DNA of 64,000 nt, from NCBI GenBank assembly GCA_027257055.1, contig JAPVLO010000039.1, positions 3,378,501-3,442,500 on the forward strand, given 5' to 3'. The DNA is from Cephalopachus bancanus. Its lineage: Eukaryota > Chordata > Mammalia > Primates > Tarsiidae. The notes under the pieces are model-generated. The model had not been told where the DNA came from and searched no databases. It worked only from the letters and a program-made list of their open reading frames with translations. The position numbers and the translations under genes were made by a program. Of this stretch, positions 23,308 to 35,087 are shown piece by piece (within the stretch, counting starts at the first letter, position 1; each line of letters opens with the position of its first letter).

Positions 23308-23648
23308 ATCCATTCAGGTTTCTATAACCACTGCCATCGACACAGTGGCTTATACACAAATAAAATGTATTTCTCCCAGTTGTGGCGGCTGCTGGGAAGT
23401 CTGGAGATCAAGGTAATGGCAGATTCCGTGTCTCATGAGTGTCCACTTTCTTACAGACACCCTTCTACACTAACCTTACATGGTGGAAAGGGTGAGGGGT
23501 TTTTCAAGCCCCTTTTATAAGGGCAGGGATCCCATTCATGAGGGCTCCATCCTGTGATCTAGTCATCTCCCGAAGAGCCCAGCTCCTAATACTACTCAGA
23601 TTTCAACATACAGATTTTGGAGAAACATAAACATTCAAACAATAGCAA
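23308..23648 (-). repeat. MLT1-type solo LTR, antisense
   Basis: The same element type as at 2074-2435 but more decayed: tctataaccactgccatcg, cacagtggcttatacacaa, agtctggagatcaaggtaat, gcagattccgtgtctcatga, and a right end of acataaacattcaaaca. No internal ERV region is attached. Confidence 0.75.
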
Positions 23649-23808
23649 TTATCATATTAATGATATTTTAAACAAGACTGTGATTTTACTCAATATTTAA
23701 TGAAGAGATAGGGAAATGAATGCAGGAACCCTTAAATGCAGGGACCAATGAATGAATGAATGTTGGAGATGGCACTATAGACCCTCATACCCTAAAGTTG
23801 CCTTTTTT

Positions 23809-24100
23809 AAAATTTTTATTATTTTTTTGAGTTGGAGTCTCACTCTATCACCCAGACTGGAGTGCAGTGTCTGCTTCCGGCCACCGCATCCTCGACCTGC
23901 TGGGCTCTGGCGATCCTTCTGTCTCAACCTTCCAAGTAGCCGGAATTATAGGCATGCGCTACCATGCCCAGCTGATTTTTTGATTTATTGTAGAGATGAG
24001 GTCTCGCTGCCCGGGTGGGTCTCGAACCCACGGCTCAGGCAATCCACTCACCTCAGTCTCCCAAAGGTGCGGGATTACAGGCTGAGCCACTAAGCCTGGC
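23809..24100 (-). mobile_element. Young-type dimeric Alu, lineage-specific subfamily, antisense
   Basis: A full-length Alu flanked by a short duplication (tgccttttt at 23799-23807 and 24101-24109). It carries the five-base left-arm deletion and the one-base loss after GGCTCA. Its B-box stem (24015-24031) reads GTGGG/CCCAC, so both sides have changed from GCGGG/CCCGC and pairing is kept. The right-arm hairpin is partly decayed. A 113-codon frame over it is an antisense-Alu artefact. Confidence 0.93.
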
Positions 24101-24110
24101 TGCCTTTTTA

Positions 24111-25390
24111 TTTTTAAGAATAACTTTTAATGCATTCCATATGACTAATAGATTGAAAAGCTTTGATTAAAAAAAAAAAAAAGACCTCTTTTCATTCTAG
24201 TATTTCCAGTGATTTGTGGTGCTTTTATGAACCTTAGCTAGCAAAATGGTGCTTGATGATTTCCATGAAAAATGAACTCACCAAGGAGCAAACAGGTCAT
24301 TTCCATAGTATTGATAAATGTTTTAATTTTTAAGTTGGGTGGTAGGTTCATGGATTTTTGTTTTATTGTGCTTCCCAGTGCCCATATTTGTTACATATAC
24401 TCTTTTGTTTATACCAAATATCACATTATTTTAAAAAGAAATAAAAGAAGAAAGCAGCCTTTCCATGAGTTAAAACAAATACACAAAAATACAACCGAAG
24501 GCCAAGAAACCTACAGACTAAACTTGGGATGGGGGGAACACCTCAAATAACCAGTAAGAATAGTGCTATGACTTCTGTTATGAGGACTAGGATTGGGGCT
24601 AAAAATGCATTTTCTAAATTCAAGTGTTTCCACTTCTTAATTTTTTCTTCAGTAGTTTGCATATTACAGGAAGAATCATGTGCTTTCTAATATCCTAGCG
24701 AACAGCATCTTAATTAAAAAGAGAAGAGTTTGCAAAAACACAGGCTGTGTGTCTCACAGCTAATTGAAATAGCTACGAAGGACCCAAAAAGACAAGTTCA
24801 ATATCATGAAAATATCAGCAGGGTTGGCATTTCAGTGTTCTCAGATACCCTCCTTGTCTGTCTGATTAAAATTTCACTTGGCCTTTCTGTCCATAATAAA
24901 AGAAACCTATTTGGGCCCAGAGCTGTTCAGCAGACAGCAGAGGCATGTTAAATTTCAAGGCATTTATTGAGTCTGTGGATGTTTTGGCAGCAGGGATGCA
25001 GCTGAGAACACCACCTCAGACTTCCAGTCCAGATGGAGTCAGTGGGGTTAATGGTGGCGCATGCAGCAATCATTTTCAGACTGAGGCAGCAGCATTGAAA
25101 ATGATGAATACACCCCTTCCTTTTATTTTTTTCTTTTAAAAATGAGGGTGCACAATCTTGTACAGTATTTAATAATGAACACTTTATGGGCCAGTGGGAT
25201 TCTCAGTGCAATACTCATTCAGAGTTTGATTGGAGCACCTGGGAAAATTGAGAGTAGAGTCTTTTGATATAACTTTCTGAGGTATGTACATGTGTTTGGT
25301 GCTAATTGAGACCCCTTGAGGATTCAAAGCAAATGTATTACTACTACTACTCCTACGGATGATAATAGGATTGTAATAATGATAATTATT
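24111..25390. other. Unique DNA, possibly including a conserved element
   Basis: No named repeat. The block at about 24940-25110 has mixed composition (ttggcagcagggatgcagct, then tggcgcatgcagcaatcatt) unlike the surrounding AT-rich DNA and could be conserved non-coding sequence. The small frames at 24272-25139 show no family. Confidence 0.35.
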
Positions 25391-25394
25391 TTAA

Positions 25395-25640
25395 GTGTTC
25401 ATGAACGTTTAAAGATAACTAATATTTAGTGAACTTGCACAATGCCCAGGTTCAGTGATTAGCATGTTATTTAATTACAGCTATTATTATTCTCAATTTG
25501 CAATGAGGCAAGTGAGGTTTTCAGAGATTGAGTGACTTGCCTAAGATTGCACAAATCACTCCCTGCAGAGAGGCTCAGGCCCAGGAGGTCTGAGGCCAGC
25601 ACTCACATTCTGAACCATTTCCATTCTACTGTCTCCTAAT
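25395..25640 (-). repeat. MIR SINE, antisense
   Basis: The antisense MIR pattern is seen in order: acaatgcccaggttcagtga, ttattattctcaatttgca, atgaggcaagtgaggttttc, gacttgcctaagattgcaca, then cactcacattctgaaccatt. It is fairly complete. Confidence 0.7.
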
Positions 25641-26585
25641 TAATCAGTACCACATAAGACATGGTTATGTTGGTAGATGTTACTAGCATCCATCCATGTG
25701 TAGTTCTCCTGTCACTCCCGTAACTCTGAAGACTCATACCATTGGATGAGGCCGGGTGATTAGTTCCAGTTGGTGGACTTTGAGTGGAAGTTGCTTCCAG
25801 CACAGAAAGCCTAAGACAAATGTATGATTCTGTTTTCCCAGCAATCAGTCCATGTTGTATAGCCACAAAACAGAAGCAGCCTGGGTCCTGAGCCACCTTG
25901 TGGAAGAGACTTGCAACACATTTGAATGAGAAAGGGATACACTTTCAGGTATTAAAAACACTGAGATCATTCATTTGTATGCCACCTATTACAGTCTAAC
26001 CCGATTTTACAGCTATTTAAGCTCAGAAAACCAACTTCCTTGAATAATTTACAACTGAGCTGTTTGCAAACTAGAGAATTCCAACATCAACACTGCATCG
26101 GCTCTTGTTAACCAATATGTATCATTTCCAACTCATCCTTACCCTGTTCTGGTCTTACTGCAAAAAGAGTAGAGGCAGGTGTGCTCATCTGTATAGAGCT
26201 ATGTGGGTCAGGTATGTACCCATTCATCTAGCCATCTTCTCATCCTTCTATCATGATGGAGGGTAGAACATAACTGGCTCTCTGCTCTGCAATGGCAATT
26301 CAATGATGAAGAGGTGAGAAATGGAGACACAATATCTGCCTTCCATGTGCTCTCAATCTAGCAACATGCTCTCAATGTAGCCACACTGGCAGTATCATGC
26401 AGCAAAAAGCATTCTGTTCAGTGGACTCACACATCATTTTTACTTGAATTTTTAACAAAAAACACATAATTTCTAAAAGTTCTGCAATGAACTGGTCTTA
26501 TATTTGAAATAAGAAAACAAACACAAAGAGCTGCATTTTTGTAGCAGAGAAGCCATCATAGTCTACACAGGAAAAAATAGGGGCA
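25641..26585. other. Unique DNA, no feature seen
   Basis: No gene recognised. A short L2-like tail may lie near 26320-26360 but is too decayed to support. An 86-codon minus-strand frame at 25636-25896 has no domain. Confidence 0.4.
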
Positions 26586-26589
26586 CAAG

Positions 26590-26740
26590 GAAGAAACAGT
26601 CTGTTACATCCCAAAGGGAGGTGAGAGAAAATCTGGACGAGTTTCACGGAAGAGACACCCCTTAAGCCAAGTCTTGAAAGATTATCTGATTTCTCTAGGC
26701 ACAAAAGGTTCCCATTTGAACATGCCATTCCTGGTCACAT
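26590..26740 (-). repeat. L2 LINE fragment, antisense
   Basis: Phrases such as agggaggtgagagaaaatct and ccaagtcttgaaagattatc correspond to the antisense L2 segment that normally reads 'aggaggtgacatttgagc ... cttgaaggatga'. Confidence 0.5.
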
Positions 26741-27224
26741 CCTCAGGCGAATTCACATAGAAGGAAGGTTTGAAGTGATACAGAAATCAAGATACCTCTG
26801 CAAAGAGCTAAGCAGAATCCCCAAACAAATCAGGAGTTTGTTGGGAGATGTGACAAAACAAGGTTAAAACCCTATGGGGTTTCTGGTTGCCTGTGTTACT
26901 GTGTGTTTCAGCTCCTAACTTCAAAAGCGGTTTTCTTTCTGGGGCTTAATTCAACGGCAGAGCTGAAAAATTTTAACTATCCCATTGTTTGTAAAAACAG
27001 AATCTAAGGAGCCTGATGGGAAGTTAGAACTGTTGAACAACTCTTTTTTTTCCCAGAAATAATGAGAGAAAAATGTGTAACATATTCAGTAATATGTTAC
27101 TGAGTGAAGTAGCTCAGACATTGACAATCATAAATTGTAGAAAAGGAACTTGTGGTTATCTCCTATTTTTATGGAGGGTGTTTGTGGCAGAGTTTGGCTG
27201 GCTGTTTACTAGCTGTATTTTTCC

Positions 27225-27535
27225 CCCCCTCTGGAGACAGAGACTGTATTTTTCAGCTTTTTTTGTAGTTAGGTGTGGCCAGATGGCACTTTCTGGTATA
27301 TGGAATGTGAGTAGAGGTGCTGTTCTGTAGTATGTTAAGCTTGACCTGTGTCATCTGCCCTGTCCTTGGCGAACATTGTGGCAGAGCTGCTGATAAAAGA
27401 AGCCTGAGTCCCTGCATCACATCGTGGAGTACAGCTGCCTAGCCAGGTAAGAAGATATAAATTCAAATTGTGTTAAGCCGCAGAGATTTGGGGATTTGTG
27501 TGTTATTGAAGCTTGTATCACTCTAACTAATACAG
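27225..27535 (+). repeat. LTR-like (ERVL/MaLR type) relic, sense
   Basis: The body has aggtgtggccagatggcact, ggaatgtgagtagaggtgct and gaagcctgagtccctgcatc. The end has attgtgttaagccgcagag and ctctaactaatacag, as expected of the 3' end of an old LTR. An 85-codon plus-strand frame upstream (27073-27330) overlaps it by chance. Confidence 0.65.
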
Positions 27536-27960
27536 GTCTACCTCTTTTCCCATCCTGATTATACAGTATAAAATACTAAAGAGTCTATGACTACATTAGA
27601 GCTAGCTTTGGACTTTGAAACTCATAAAGATACAAGAAGGGATCCCTCATAGAAGCCGTGTTTGTGTCACTTGGTCCATAGGGTTCACTGATTCATCCAT
27701 GTTTACACGAGAGGTTGGACTTGTGTTCCCCAAATGAACATTGTCTTCCAGGTAGACAAAGTCACAGACACCAGAAAAATAACCTGTAAGAGTAACTCTA
27801 GGAGTCAAGACTACTTGAGTGATATGCAACTGTGTCTTGCTAATATACTGCTGCAGACCAAGGAAAAAGAGGATGCCTGACTTTAGATAACATCTAGAAT
27901 TATGACATTATTATGAATTTTATAATTATCATCATTAGTATGTTTGTCTTTGATTTGTAA
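27536..27960. other. Unique DNA, no feature seen
   Basis: No gene or named repeat was recognised; a 60-codon minus-strand frame has no family. Confidence 0.4.
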
Positions 27961-27964
27961 TACC

Positions 27965-27992
27965 AAACAACAACAACAACAACAACAACAAA
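27965..27992. repeat. (CAA)n trinucleotide repeat
   Basis: About eight CAA units. Unlike the TTG run at 21561, no Alu body adjoins it. Confidence 0.9.
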
Positions 27993-28052
27993 CCCTTCAA
28001 GTTTTAGCAAGATTTATTTTAAGGACAAATCACTCCCTCTCAATCTTCCCTG

Positions 28053-28130
28053 TTCATTCATTCATTCATTCATTCATTAACAGTCATTGAGTACTTTGCT
28101 CTGTGCCAGGCAAGGTTGTAGGCATTCATT
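28053..28130 (-). repeat. L2 3' tail with (TTCA)n, antisense
   Basis: Six TTCA units (28053-28078) are followed by ctgtgccaggcaaggttgt. This is the usual antisense layout of an L2 3' terminus, whose sense end is a short TGAA-type repeat. Confidence 0.6.
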
Positions 28131-28134
28131 ACTC

Positions 28135-28480
28135 TTCCCCACTCCAAGGAGTCTTTTTCACAATAGCCCAAGAGATCTCATTAAAATATTCATTAGATCA
28201 CATCACTCCAATCCATTAAATCCCTCCAATGGCTTCCTGATATACTCAGGATACAGTTCAAACTCTCTAGTACCTCCAAGGCTAACTTCCCCACCCTCTT
28301 CATATCACTTTGGACACACTCATCTGGATTCATTGAACTTGCCAAGTTCTACCCCTCCTCAAGCTATGGCAGTGCTGTCTCTACTGTTTGTACCACTCCT
28401 TTCCCATCTCTCTTTCTAATTCCTATATACCCATCCACTTAAATCAGTCTTTCAGAGAGGCCTTCCCTCAACCTTCCATC
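28135..28480 (+). repeat. L2 LINE reverse-transcriptase region fragment, sense
   Basis: The sense L2 order is clear: gatcacatcactccaatcca, aatccctccaatggcttcct, gatatactcaggatacagtt, then ctttcagagaggccttccct. Translation of this part in L2 normally gives the C-terminal end of ORF2. Here the 110-codon frame at 28087-28419 is a shifted chance remnant. Confidence 0.7.
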
Positions 28481-28554
28481 CAAATTAGATCTTTTCATTA
28501 TAATACTCCATAGCATCTGGTATCTTCCTTGGGTCATGGCTGGCAGCCAGGTCC

Positions 28555-28975
28555 ATTCACAGCAAATGTCTATTGAGCACCTATGCATTTTTAGGTGCTG
28601 GTGATAAAATGAAGACAAAATCCCTGTCCCACAATATATAACTTCTCCAGGGAGAGATAGGCAATGCAAGACCTTGACAGATGTATAAGTGCAGTGAAGG
28701 AAATAATTAGTGTGACCGGTAGGGAATAGCTGGTCACACCGCTCTTCTAGAATGGATCGTGAAAGGGCTCTCTGAGAAGGTGGCAGCTAAAATAATACTA
28801 GAAGGATAAATAGGAGACAGCCATGGGAAGAACATTTCAGAAAAAGGAGTGAATGTAAAGACCCTGAGGTGGAAAAGAACTTGGAATATTCAACTAAGAG
28901 AAAGGAGACCAGGAAGGCTGGGACATGGTGAATTAGCATGTTAATGGTGAGTGAGGTAAGTATAAAGTCACAAAC
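28555..28975 (-). repeat. L2 LINE fragment, antisense
   Basis: Typical antisense L2 phrases appear: tctattgagcacctatgc, aaaatccctgtcccacaat, gggctctctgagaaggtggc, then gaatgtaaagaccctgaggt. Adjacent L2 pieces lie in both orientations, so this spot received or rearranged several copies. Confidence 0.65.
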
Positions 28976-28984
28976 AGATTCACG

Positions 28985-29112
28985 AGACTACATTTTTAAT
29001 ATATTTCTCCTCAGGAATGCAGGGATACTAGTTTGTTTATGGCTTCAGAACCAGGGGCTAGCACAAGCGTTGACACATCATTGGGCAGCTATTTAATGAA
29101 TGAATGAATGAA
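28985..29112 (+). repeat. L2 3' tail, sense
   Basis: The end agctatttaatgaatgaa followed by further GAAT units is the L2 3' terminus in sense orientation. Confidence 0.55.
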
Positions 29113-31200
29113 CACAGCAGCTGCACTGGTCACCTGGTGGGGAAGTTTGGCAACTCAAAATAGGTATGACCAGTTACAGAGAACTGCAAAGACAGAAACT
29201 TCCCAGTAATGGAAAAGGGCAAGTGGAGAAAGGTGTTCCGAGTTGCTGAAGAAATTATTGTGGTATAAACAGGTGGCAGTGAGGAAGCAGGAAGAAACAA
29301 AGAGGTAAATAACTTAGAAACCTTCACTTCCCATCTGCAGTTGCTGCAAGCACCCCAGCCTTTGAGACCCCAGGACATTTATACTAAGCAAGAGGCATAC
29401 AATTAGGCAGCATCTCAAGATAATACCCAATAGGTCTTACATTTCATTTCAGTCAACCACTGCTGGGTTTTGGCACCATTTTCATTGCAAATATGAGTAA
29501 TGCAGACCCCTCAGTCACTATTAAGTAGCAATCTGGGGAAATCATCCACTTCCAATAATCCATTTCTCTAATTTAGAACACTCTGAAACCACATAATGAA
29601 TAATACTGTCGCCAACTCTCTGGTAATGACATATGACATATGTCTGCAATTGCTCTTTTCAAGATAAATCCCACTGTGTTGTTCCCTTCAGAAACTCCTA
29701 CTTATTTATTCACTTGGGTTCCTCACACACAAATACAGTATATTCGTTTCTGGAGATGAATTTATGAACAAAGTTGAATCCCTGGCTTTGAAATATCAGG
29801 AAAAAAGTTTTATCCTAACATAATAAATAGCAATGAGTTTTGTCTACAAATGGTTGATTTATATGCAATTATATTCTTAAGTGCAGGTTGTCAATTAATT
29901 CAAAAGTACCTTATTTAATTAGTGATACCATTCAGCATATTCCCATTAGCAACATTTTCACATTTTTTACAATAGGAATTTTATTCCACCCCCTTCAAGA
30001 GAACTTCAGGTTCTTTTTTAGAAGTAAGGCTTTGCTTTTCCTACTCCCTTCACTGCATAAATGATGCTCCCTCGGCATTCACAGCTGGAGATGATTATGA
30101 AAATTCCCCAAGTTCTGGGTCTTGTTCTTTCCAATGTCCCTTCTTCCCCAAGATGTGGAAATAAAATAAATCATTGCCCAAAGAACCAGCTCTTCTCAAA
30201 CCTAGAGGTGAGCGAAGGGGATAAAAGTTATAAATAATGGAGCTGAAGCTATCATCTTTGTATTAAAAATGCTTAACAGTTTTCCATTGAAGACACTCCC
30301 TACAACCTTGCCTCTTGTTGAAAATAATTTCCTTGAGTTACTGAAGTAATTATATTAAACAATCACCAACTCTGAATGGAATGATCAAAGAGGAAATGTC
30401 TTGTATTAAAGAAGGGAAATATATTACGCTAAGTAAACAACATGTAATAGACATTTGGTTAGAGACATTTCATAGGTATAATTTTGTAGTTAAATATGTT
30501 TCCAGGTATTGTTATTTTATGCTTAGATAACAGAACTGAAAGACGTTAACTCAGTAAAATCTAGATAATATGTATCATCTAGAAAGACACTGGGGGGAAG
30601 AAAAAACAGAGTCCAAGAGGAGGAAATTTCTGTATTTTTGTATCTTGGGCCACAAGACTTGAGATAGCTGAGAATACAGCTAAAATTTGACCATGTCAAG
30701 CCAAAGTTTAAGACTAAACTGTGCTGGCTCCTTTCTCATCCCCCACCACCCAATTATGCAGATGAAATTATAATGGGCAAAACGACATGAACATGAAATG
30801 AACCTCGATAAGAGTGAAATGTTATGGATCTGTGCCACTCTACCTTAGAGCGAGTTTGAGATACATTTGACTGGGAGAACAAGAGTGAGATGAAATGAGA
30901 AAAGCTTAAACACTAAATCAAAAGGATATAGCACACCCACATTTGGAGAATTTCTTAGACACTGCAATTAATTAAAATACCCAAGGATTCACAGCACAGT
31001 ACCTGACCAATTTTACTTGGTTGCTAAAATGTCATCCTGGCCAGGAGGTAAAAGAGATACTATTCTGAAGGCTTTTATGAGTGACCTGGGTATTCTGAAG
31101 TCATGGCAGGTTTTATCTGGATGACTTTCTTGGTCTCTTATCATCTCAAGAAAGGAACTCATCATTCAAAAATTAACAGAATAGAAAAACAGAGAGCCAA
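29113..31200. other. 2-kb unique stretch, no feature seen
   Basis: No interspersed repeat or gene was recognised. An 82-codon minus-strand frame at 29130-29378 has no domain. Confidence 0.4.
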
Positions 31201-31207
31201 TACAGAG

Positions 31208-31418
31208 CTCAACCTAGGCACTGTTGACATTTTGAACTGGAGGAGTCTTTGTGTGCAGGCTATTCTACATACTGTAGTATGTTTAGCAGAATCGCTGACC
31301 TTTATCAACTCAACACCTACAGCAAACACCCCATCCCATTCTGACAAACTGGAATACCTCCAGACATTGCCAACTGTTCCCTGGGGGAACAAAATAGTCT
31401 CAGATGGGTACCATTGGC
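31208..31418 (-). repeat. MER5A-type hAT MITE, antisense
   Basis: The antisense MER5A order is excellent: aggcactgttgacattttga, gtatgtttagcagaatcgct, tccagacattgccaactgtt, ccctgggggaacaaaata. The 138-codon plus-strand frame at 31103-31519 reads straight through this transposon and is therefore not credible as a gene. Confidence 0.85.
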
Positions 31419-31639
31419 ACAGAGGAAGGTCCCTGCTGGTTTTTCTAAGGTCTTCCTCCTACGATTCCTGTGACATTTTTCTTCATCAATCTAATGTTAC
31501 TTCTTTGTTAGTTATTTAAATTCAAATATAAACAGGAAAAAAGTAAAGCATTCCCTCACAAACCTTAATGTCAGGAACTAACAAGGAATAATAAGTGTGC
31601 ATCATTTTAGACTTGTCCTGTAGTGTACATTGAAACGTA

Positions 31640-31875
31640 CTTACAATCTTTTCATAGACACTCCTGTCTGTACACACCTTATGAAAATGCATCTATGCCA
31701 TTCACATGATTCTGCAAATATGTTTTCGTTCAACAAATAGTACTTAGCACCTTTCCATACTACTATCCATAAGTTAACCTTGTTTTGTTTTATTTTGTTT
31801 TTAATGGTTGAGTAGTATTTCACTGTATGGACAGATTAAAATGTACTCAAACAATCTATTGAGAACCTTTTAGCA

Positions 31876-31928
<53 letters not shown>

Positions 31929-32025
31929 ATACACTGAATTTACTTCCTCACATATTATTGCTCCCTTATGTATTTATGTAGATTAAATTCCTAGAAGTAG
32001 AACTTCTCAAGTTTCTCTTTCTTTT
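31640..32025 (-). repeat. Old L1 (L1M-type) 3' region, antisense, split by a microsatellite
   Basis: Left part: tttttaatggttgagtagta, tttcactgtatggacagat. Right part: gtagattaaattcctagaag, tagaacttctcaag. These are antisense L1M phrases that normally lie within a few hundred bases of each other. The CT/GT repeat at 31880-31929 lies between them. Confidence 0.65.
31880..31929. repeat. Compound (CT)n(GT)n repeat
   Basis: About 18 CT units pass directly into about 7 GT units. The repeat sits inside the old L1 fragment. Confidence 0.95.
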
Positions 32026-32319
32026 AATACTATCTATTTTTTTCTGACTGCATTTCATTCACTCCCTTTAAAATACTTTCCTCTTTTGGGTCAGATGGCA
32101 CATCTAGCAATGATTTGGTTTATTGGTCTTCTATAGCCACCTCCCATGCATTAGACAATTATATACAGGAACTCTACTAAGAGAAATAGACAGGGTTAGA
32201 TCCCATCTGTGAGGCATTAATCTTCTCCTTAAGCCAAATTACATCCTAGCCCCTGTCCCATGGCACATGCACCTTACATATTCTCCGTTGGTTCTTCAGA
32301 TCCTCATGGCTTACAGCCT

Positions 32320-32905
32320 TTTACTCATTTTCTCAAGGGTCTACTGTATGCTGGTATTGGGCTATATGATGGGGAGAAATTGATGAGCAAAAAGTAGACA
32401 AAATTTGTCCCCTAAGGAGCATAGAGTATAGTAGTAACAAGAGACATTAATCAAAACTGCTTAGAAATATATGTAGAATTACTACTGGAATTACGGCCCC
32501 ACAGGAGAGGAACTCAGTGCTCTAATAGGGGAGGTGGTAGGGTCTGAGGTTTCATGGCAGGCATTTCTGAAAAGGAGGGAAGTTCAGCAGGGATCCAAAG
32601 ACCAGGGAAGAGTGAACCTGGTGAGAGTGATGGAGGTAGCAGGAGATCTAGGTGGGGATCAGTAGGTGCAAATGTCCTTTGGTGGAAGGGATGTTGGCCC
32701 CTTGGGATCAGAAGAGATCTCAAAAGGGTGGAGGAGGGGGAAGGGGGTATCTGGTGAGCAGTGCAGGATGGGGCTGGCAGCAGATGCTCTGAGCCTCCTG
32801 GGCTGAGATGGGTTTTGGCTTTATTTGGAAAGTGCTGGAGAGCAAGGGAATGACATGGTCACATTCAGGCTTTGAAGAGATCACCCTGCTGAAGTGTGAC
32901 GAACA
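32320..32905 (-). repeat. L2 LINE fragment, antisense
   Basis: About 0.6 kb of antisense L2: gtctactgtatgctggtatt, gagcaaaaagtagacaaaat, ttcatggcaggcatttctga, gagcaagggaatgacatggt and gatcaccctgctgaa. Frames on both strands at 32514-32757 are incidental. Confidence 0.65.
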
Positions 32906-33725
32906 ATACTCAGGAAGTCTCCAGCTGTCATCACTGAGTCTCCATCAACTGAGTGAACCTCTCTTCCTCCCCTATAAGCACTTCTCATCCAGTGATAATT
33001 CTGGGTCTGATAAGGTGTAGAACATACTTTCCCATTTCTTCTTTAATGGATTTACTCTCTTCATCTGTGACCACTTGCTCTTTGGCCTGGTTTGGAGGAG
33101 AGCACTCTCAGTCCTTTGGAGACCACATTGAAGAGAAGAGCTTTCGGGAAAATGGGATTAAAGCAGAAGCTATTTTCTTAAATTAACCTTTAACAAGGAA
33201 ATAGATTAATTTAAACAAACTAAAAGATTGTCCTCTTTAGTAGGGTATATTATATCTTATAATAATTGGTGTTAAATTAAAGACAACTAAGAGACTTAGT
33301 AAACGTGTGCGAAGAAATGACATTTTATCTGTTAAACTCTGCCCCAAACTGCTTTTTTTTCCAAAACTAAAAAGTTAGTTTATAGCATGGCTAATCTATT
33401 GCAATGCAATCATATTTTAACCTTATCAAATATCCTCACATATTTCTTCCACTTTTGCAAAAATAGAACATCAGAGATTTAGATTTTATTTGGAAAATTC
33501 CTTATTCATCATACGGAAACACATCCAATTGTATTCGAGGAATTCAATTTAAAACTAATTTATCTTACATTAATGTTTAAATTCATGAGATTCCACAAAA
33601 GTCATTCTTGTAGTGTAATAAATTCAGAGTCAATATGATAATTATTAAAGCAGAAATGAGTGTGAGAAGAATAAATTGCCTGGTCTTAGGGTTAGTCCTC
33701 TCCTGCCTGAGCACTGAGGCTTATA
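32906..33725. other. Unique DNA, no feature seen
   Basis: No named repeat or gene; two short frames at 32808-33186 have no family. Confidence 0.4.
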
Positions 33726-33726
33726 T

Positions 33727-33814
33727 CAAAGAGAGAGAAAGAAGATGAGAGAGAGAAAGAGAGAGAGAGAAGAAAAGAAAAATCCAAAGGGGGAAGAGAA
33801 CAAAAGAGAGGAGC

Positions 33815-33845
<31 letters not shown>

Positions 33846-33852
33846 GAGAGCA
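33727..33852. repeat. (GA)n-rich purine tract
   Basis: A GA-dominated tract of about 125 bases with A-rich interruptions around 33770-33790. The 67-codon frame over it encodes only R/E/K-rich low-complexity sequence. Confidence 0.9.
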
Positions 33853-33857
33853 AGATT

Positions 33858-33965
33858 GTACTGGCATTGCCATTTATGGAATGCTTATTGTATATCAGGC
33901 ACTGTTCTGGGTTCTTTTCACATTTCTAATCCTCTCAACAACCCATGAGGATTACTGAGTGATAA
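33858..33965 (-). repeat. MIR SINE fragment, antisense
   Basis: Antisense MIR 3' part: gaatgcttattgtatatcag, gcactgttctgggttctttt, aatcctctcaacaacccatg. A second MIR 3' part begins immediately after it. Confidence 0.65.
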
Positions 33966-33969
33966 TAAT

Positions 33970-34330
33970 ACTAGCTAACAATTGTTGAGCACATACTGAT
34001 GTGCCAGGCAGGGCTCTAAGTTTTTTATGTGCCTTGACTGGCTCAATTCATACAATCTAATGTGGTGAGATGTATGCCTGTCCTCCCTAGGTGAGACAAC
34101 GACAAAGGGAAAAGTTGGAGGACATAACTAGGCTGAAATAAATGGCAAGGAGACCCCGGGACAGGGAGTGTGGATTGACTCTATGCTCTTCACTACTATG
34201 TGGTCTGCCTACCTAAAATGTAAAGAAGGCACAGTATTTTTGCAGATATGGAAACTCAGATTCCAAAAGGTTACACACCCTGTAGTACAGCCAGGATTTG
34301 AATTCAGATTTGCCAGACTCCTAAGAACTT
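33970..34330 (-). repeat. Second MIR SINE, antisense, interrupted
   Basis: The left part is aacaattgttgagcacatac and tgatgtgccaggcagggctc. The right part (34235-34330) is gatatggaaactcagattcc, gtagtacagccaggatttga and attcagatttgccagactcc. About 130 unrelated or highly decayed bases separate them. Confidence 0.6.
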
Positions 34331-34870
34331 CCTTCCCCCTGCATCAGAAAGCTCCCCAGTGAGATTAACACCTCCCTCAGGATTGAAGATCAAAGTTTCC
34401 AGGTAGGATCACTGCTTCTATCTCTGCCACCTGGGCTGGCTCCACCCCCCCACCTTTTATGAGCTGCCCCCCTTGAATTTGCTCCTGACATTGATTGGCT
34501 CGCCCCCCTCCCTCCCCCTGGTCATCTCCTACCAGTTTCTTTCTTTGTGTTATCGATCCAGGACTCATGCTTTCTGCAGTGATACAGAAGATAAATACCC
34601 ACTAACCAGGAAATGATATTGCAGTTTTAAAAAAGAAGAGAAAATGGAACTCAAAGATGCTAGCTCCATATGTAGGTATTTGGACTTCAATATCAAAATA
34701 GACTCTTGACAAAGTAAGATTCATTGTGTGTTTTCAACTTGCTTGTTCTAAGCACATAACTCCTTTTTCCTATCATTATTTCTTATTTCTCTTTTCAAAT
34801 CACCCCCGAAGTGCCCAATAATTCCTGACTTTTCCATTAATTCTTGGATTTTAAGTGTGCATTTAAAATA
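34331..34870. other. Unique DNA with C-rich runs
   Basis: No gene recognised. CCCCCC runs occur near 34445-34452 and 34503-34520 (ccccctccctccccctgg), giving short quadruplex-capable G runs on the minus strand. Confidence 0.4.
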
Positions 34871-34877
34871 TCTAGAG

Positions 34878-35087
34878 CAGTGGTTCTCCAGAGGTGATTT
34901 TGTCCCCAAGGGACCTTTGGATGGCAATGTCTGTAGACACTTTTGGAATCTAGAGCAGGAGAGGAGTGTGCTGTCAGCATCTAGTAGGTAGAGATAGGGA
35001 TGAAGTTTAAACACCCTCACATTCACAAGTCAGTCCCACAACAAAGGATTATCTGGACCACAGAGTCAACAGTGCTGAGGCGAGATT
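34878..35087 (+). repeat. MER5-type hAT MITE, sense
   Basis: It starts with the terminal repeat cagtggttctccagaggtga and continues tggcaatgtctgtagacact, agcatctagtaggtagagat, aacaaaggattatctggacc, tcaacagtgctgaggcgaga. It is a non-autonomous Charlie/hAT relic without coding capacity. A 92-codon minus-strand frame over it is incidental. Confidence 0.85.

Noticed and set aside
31103..31519. 138-codon plus-strand frame as a gene
   Set aside because: It reads straight through an antisense MER5A transposon relic.
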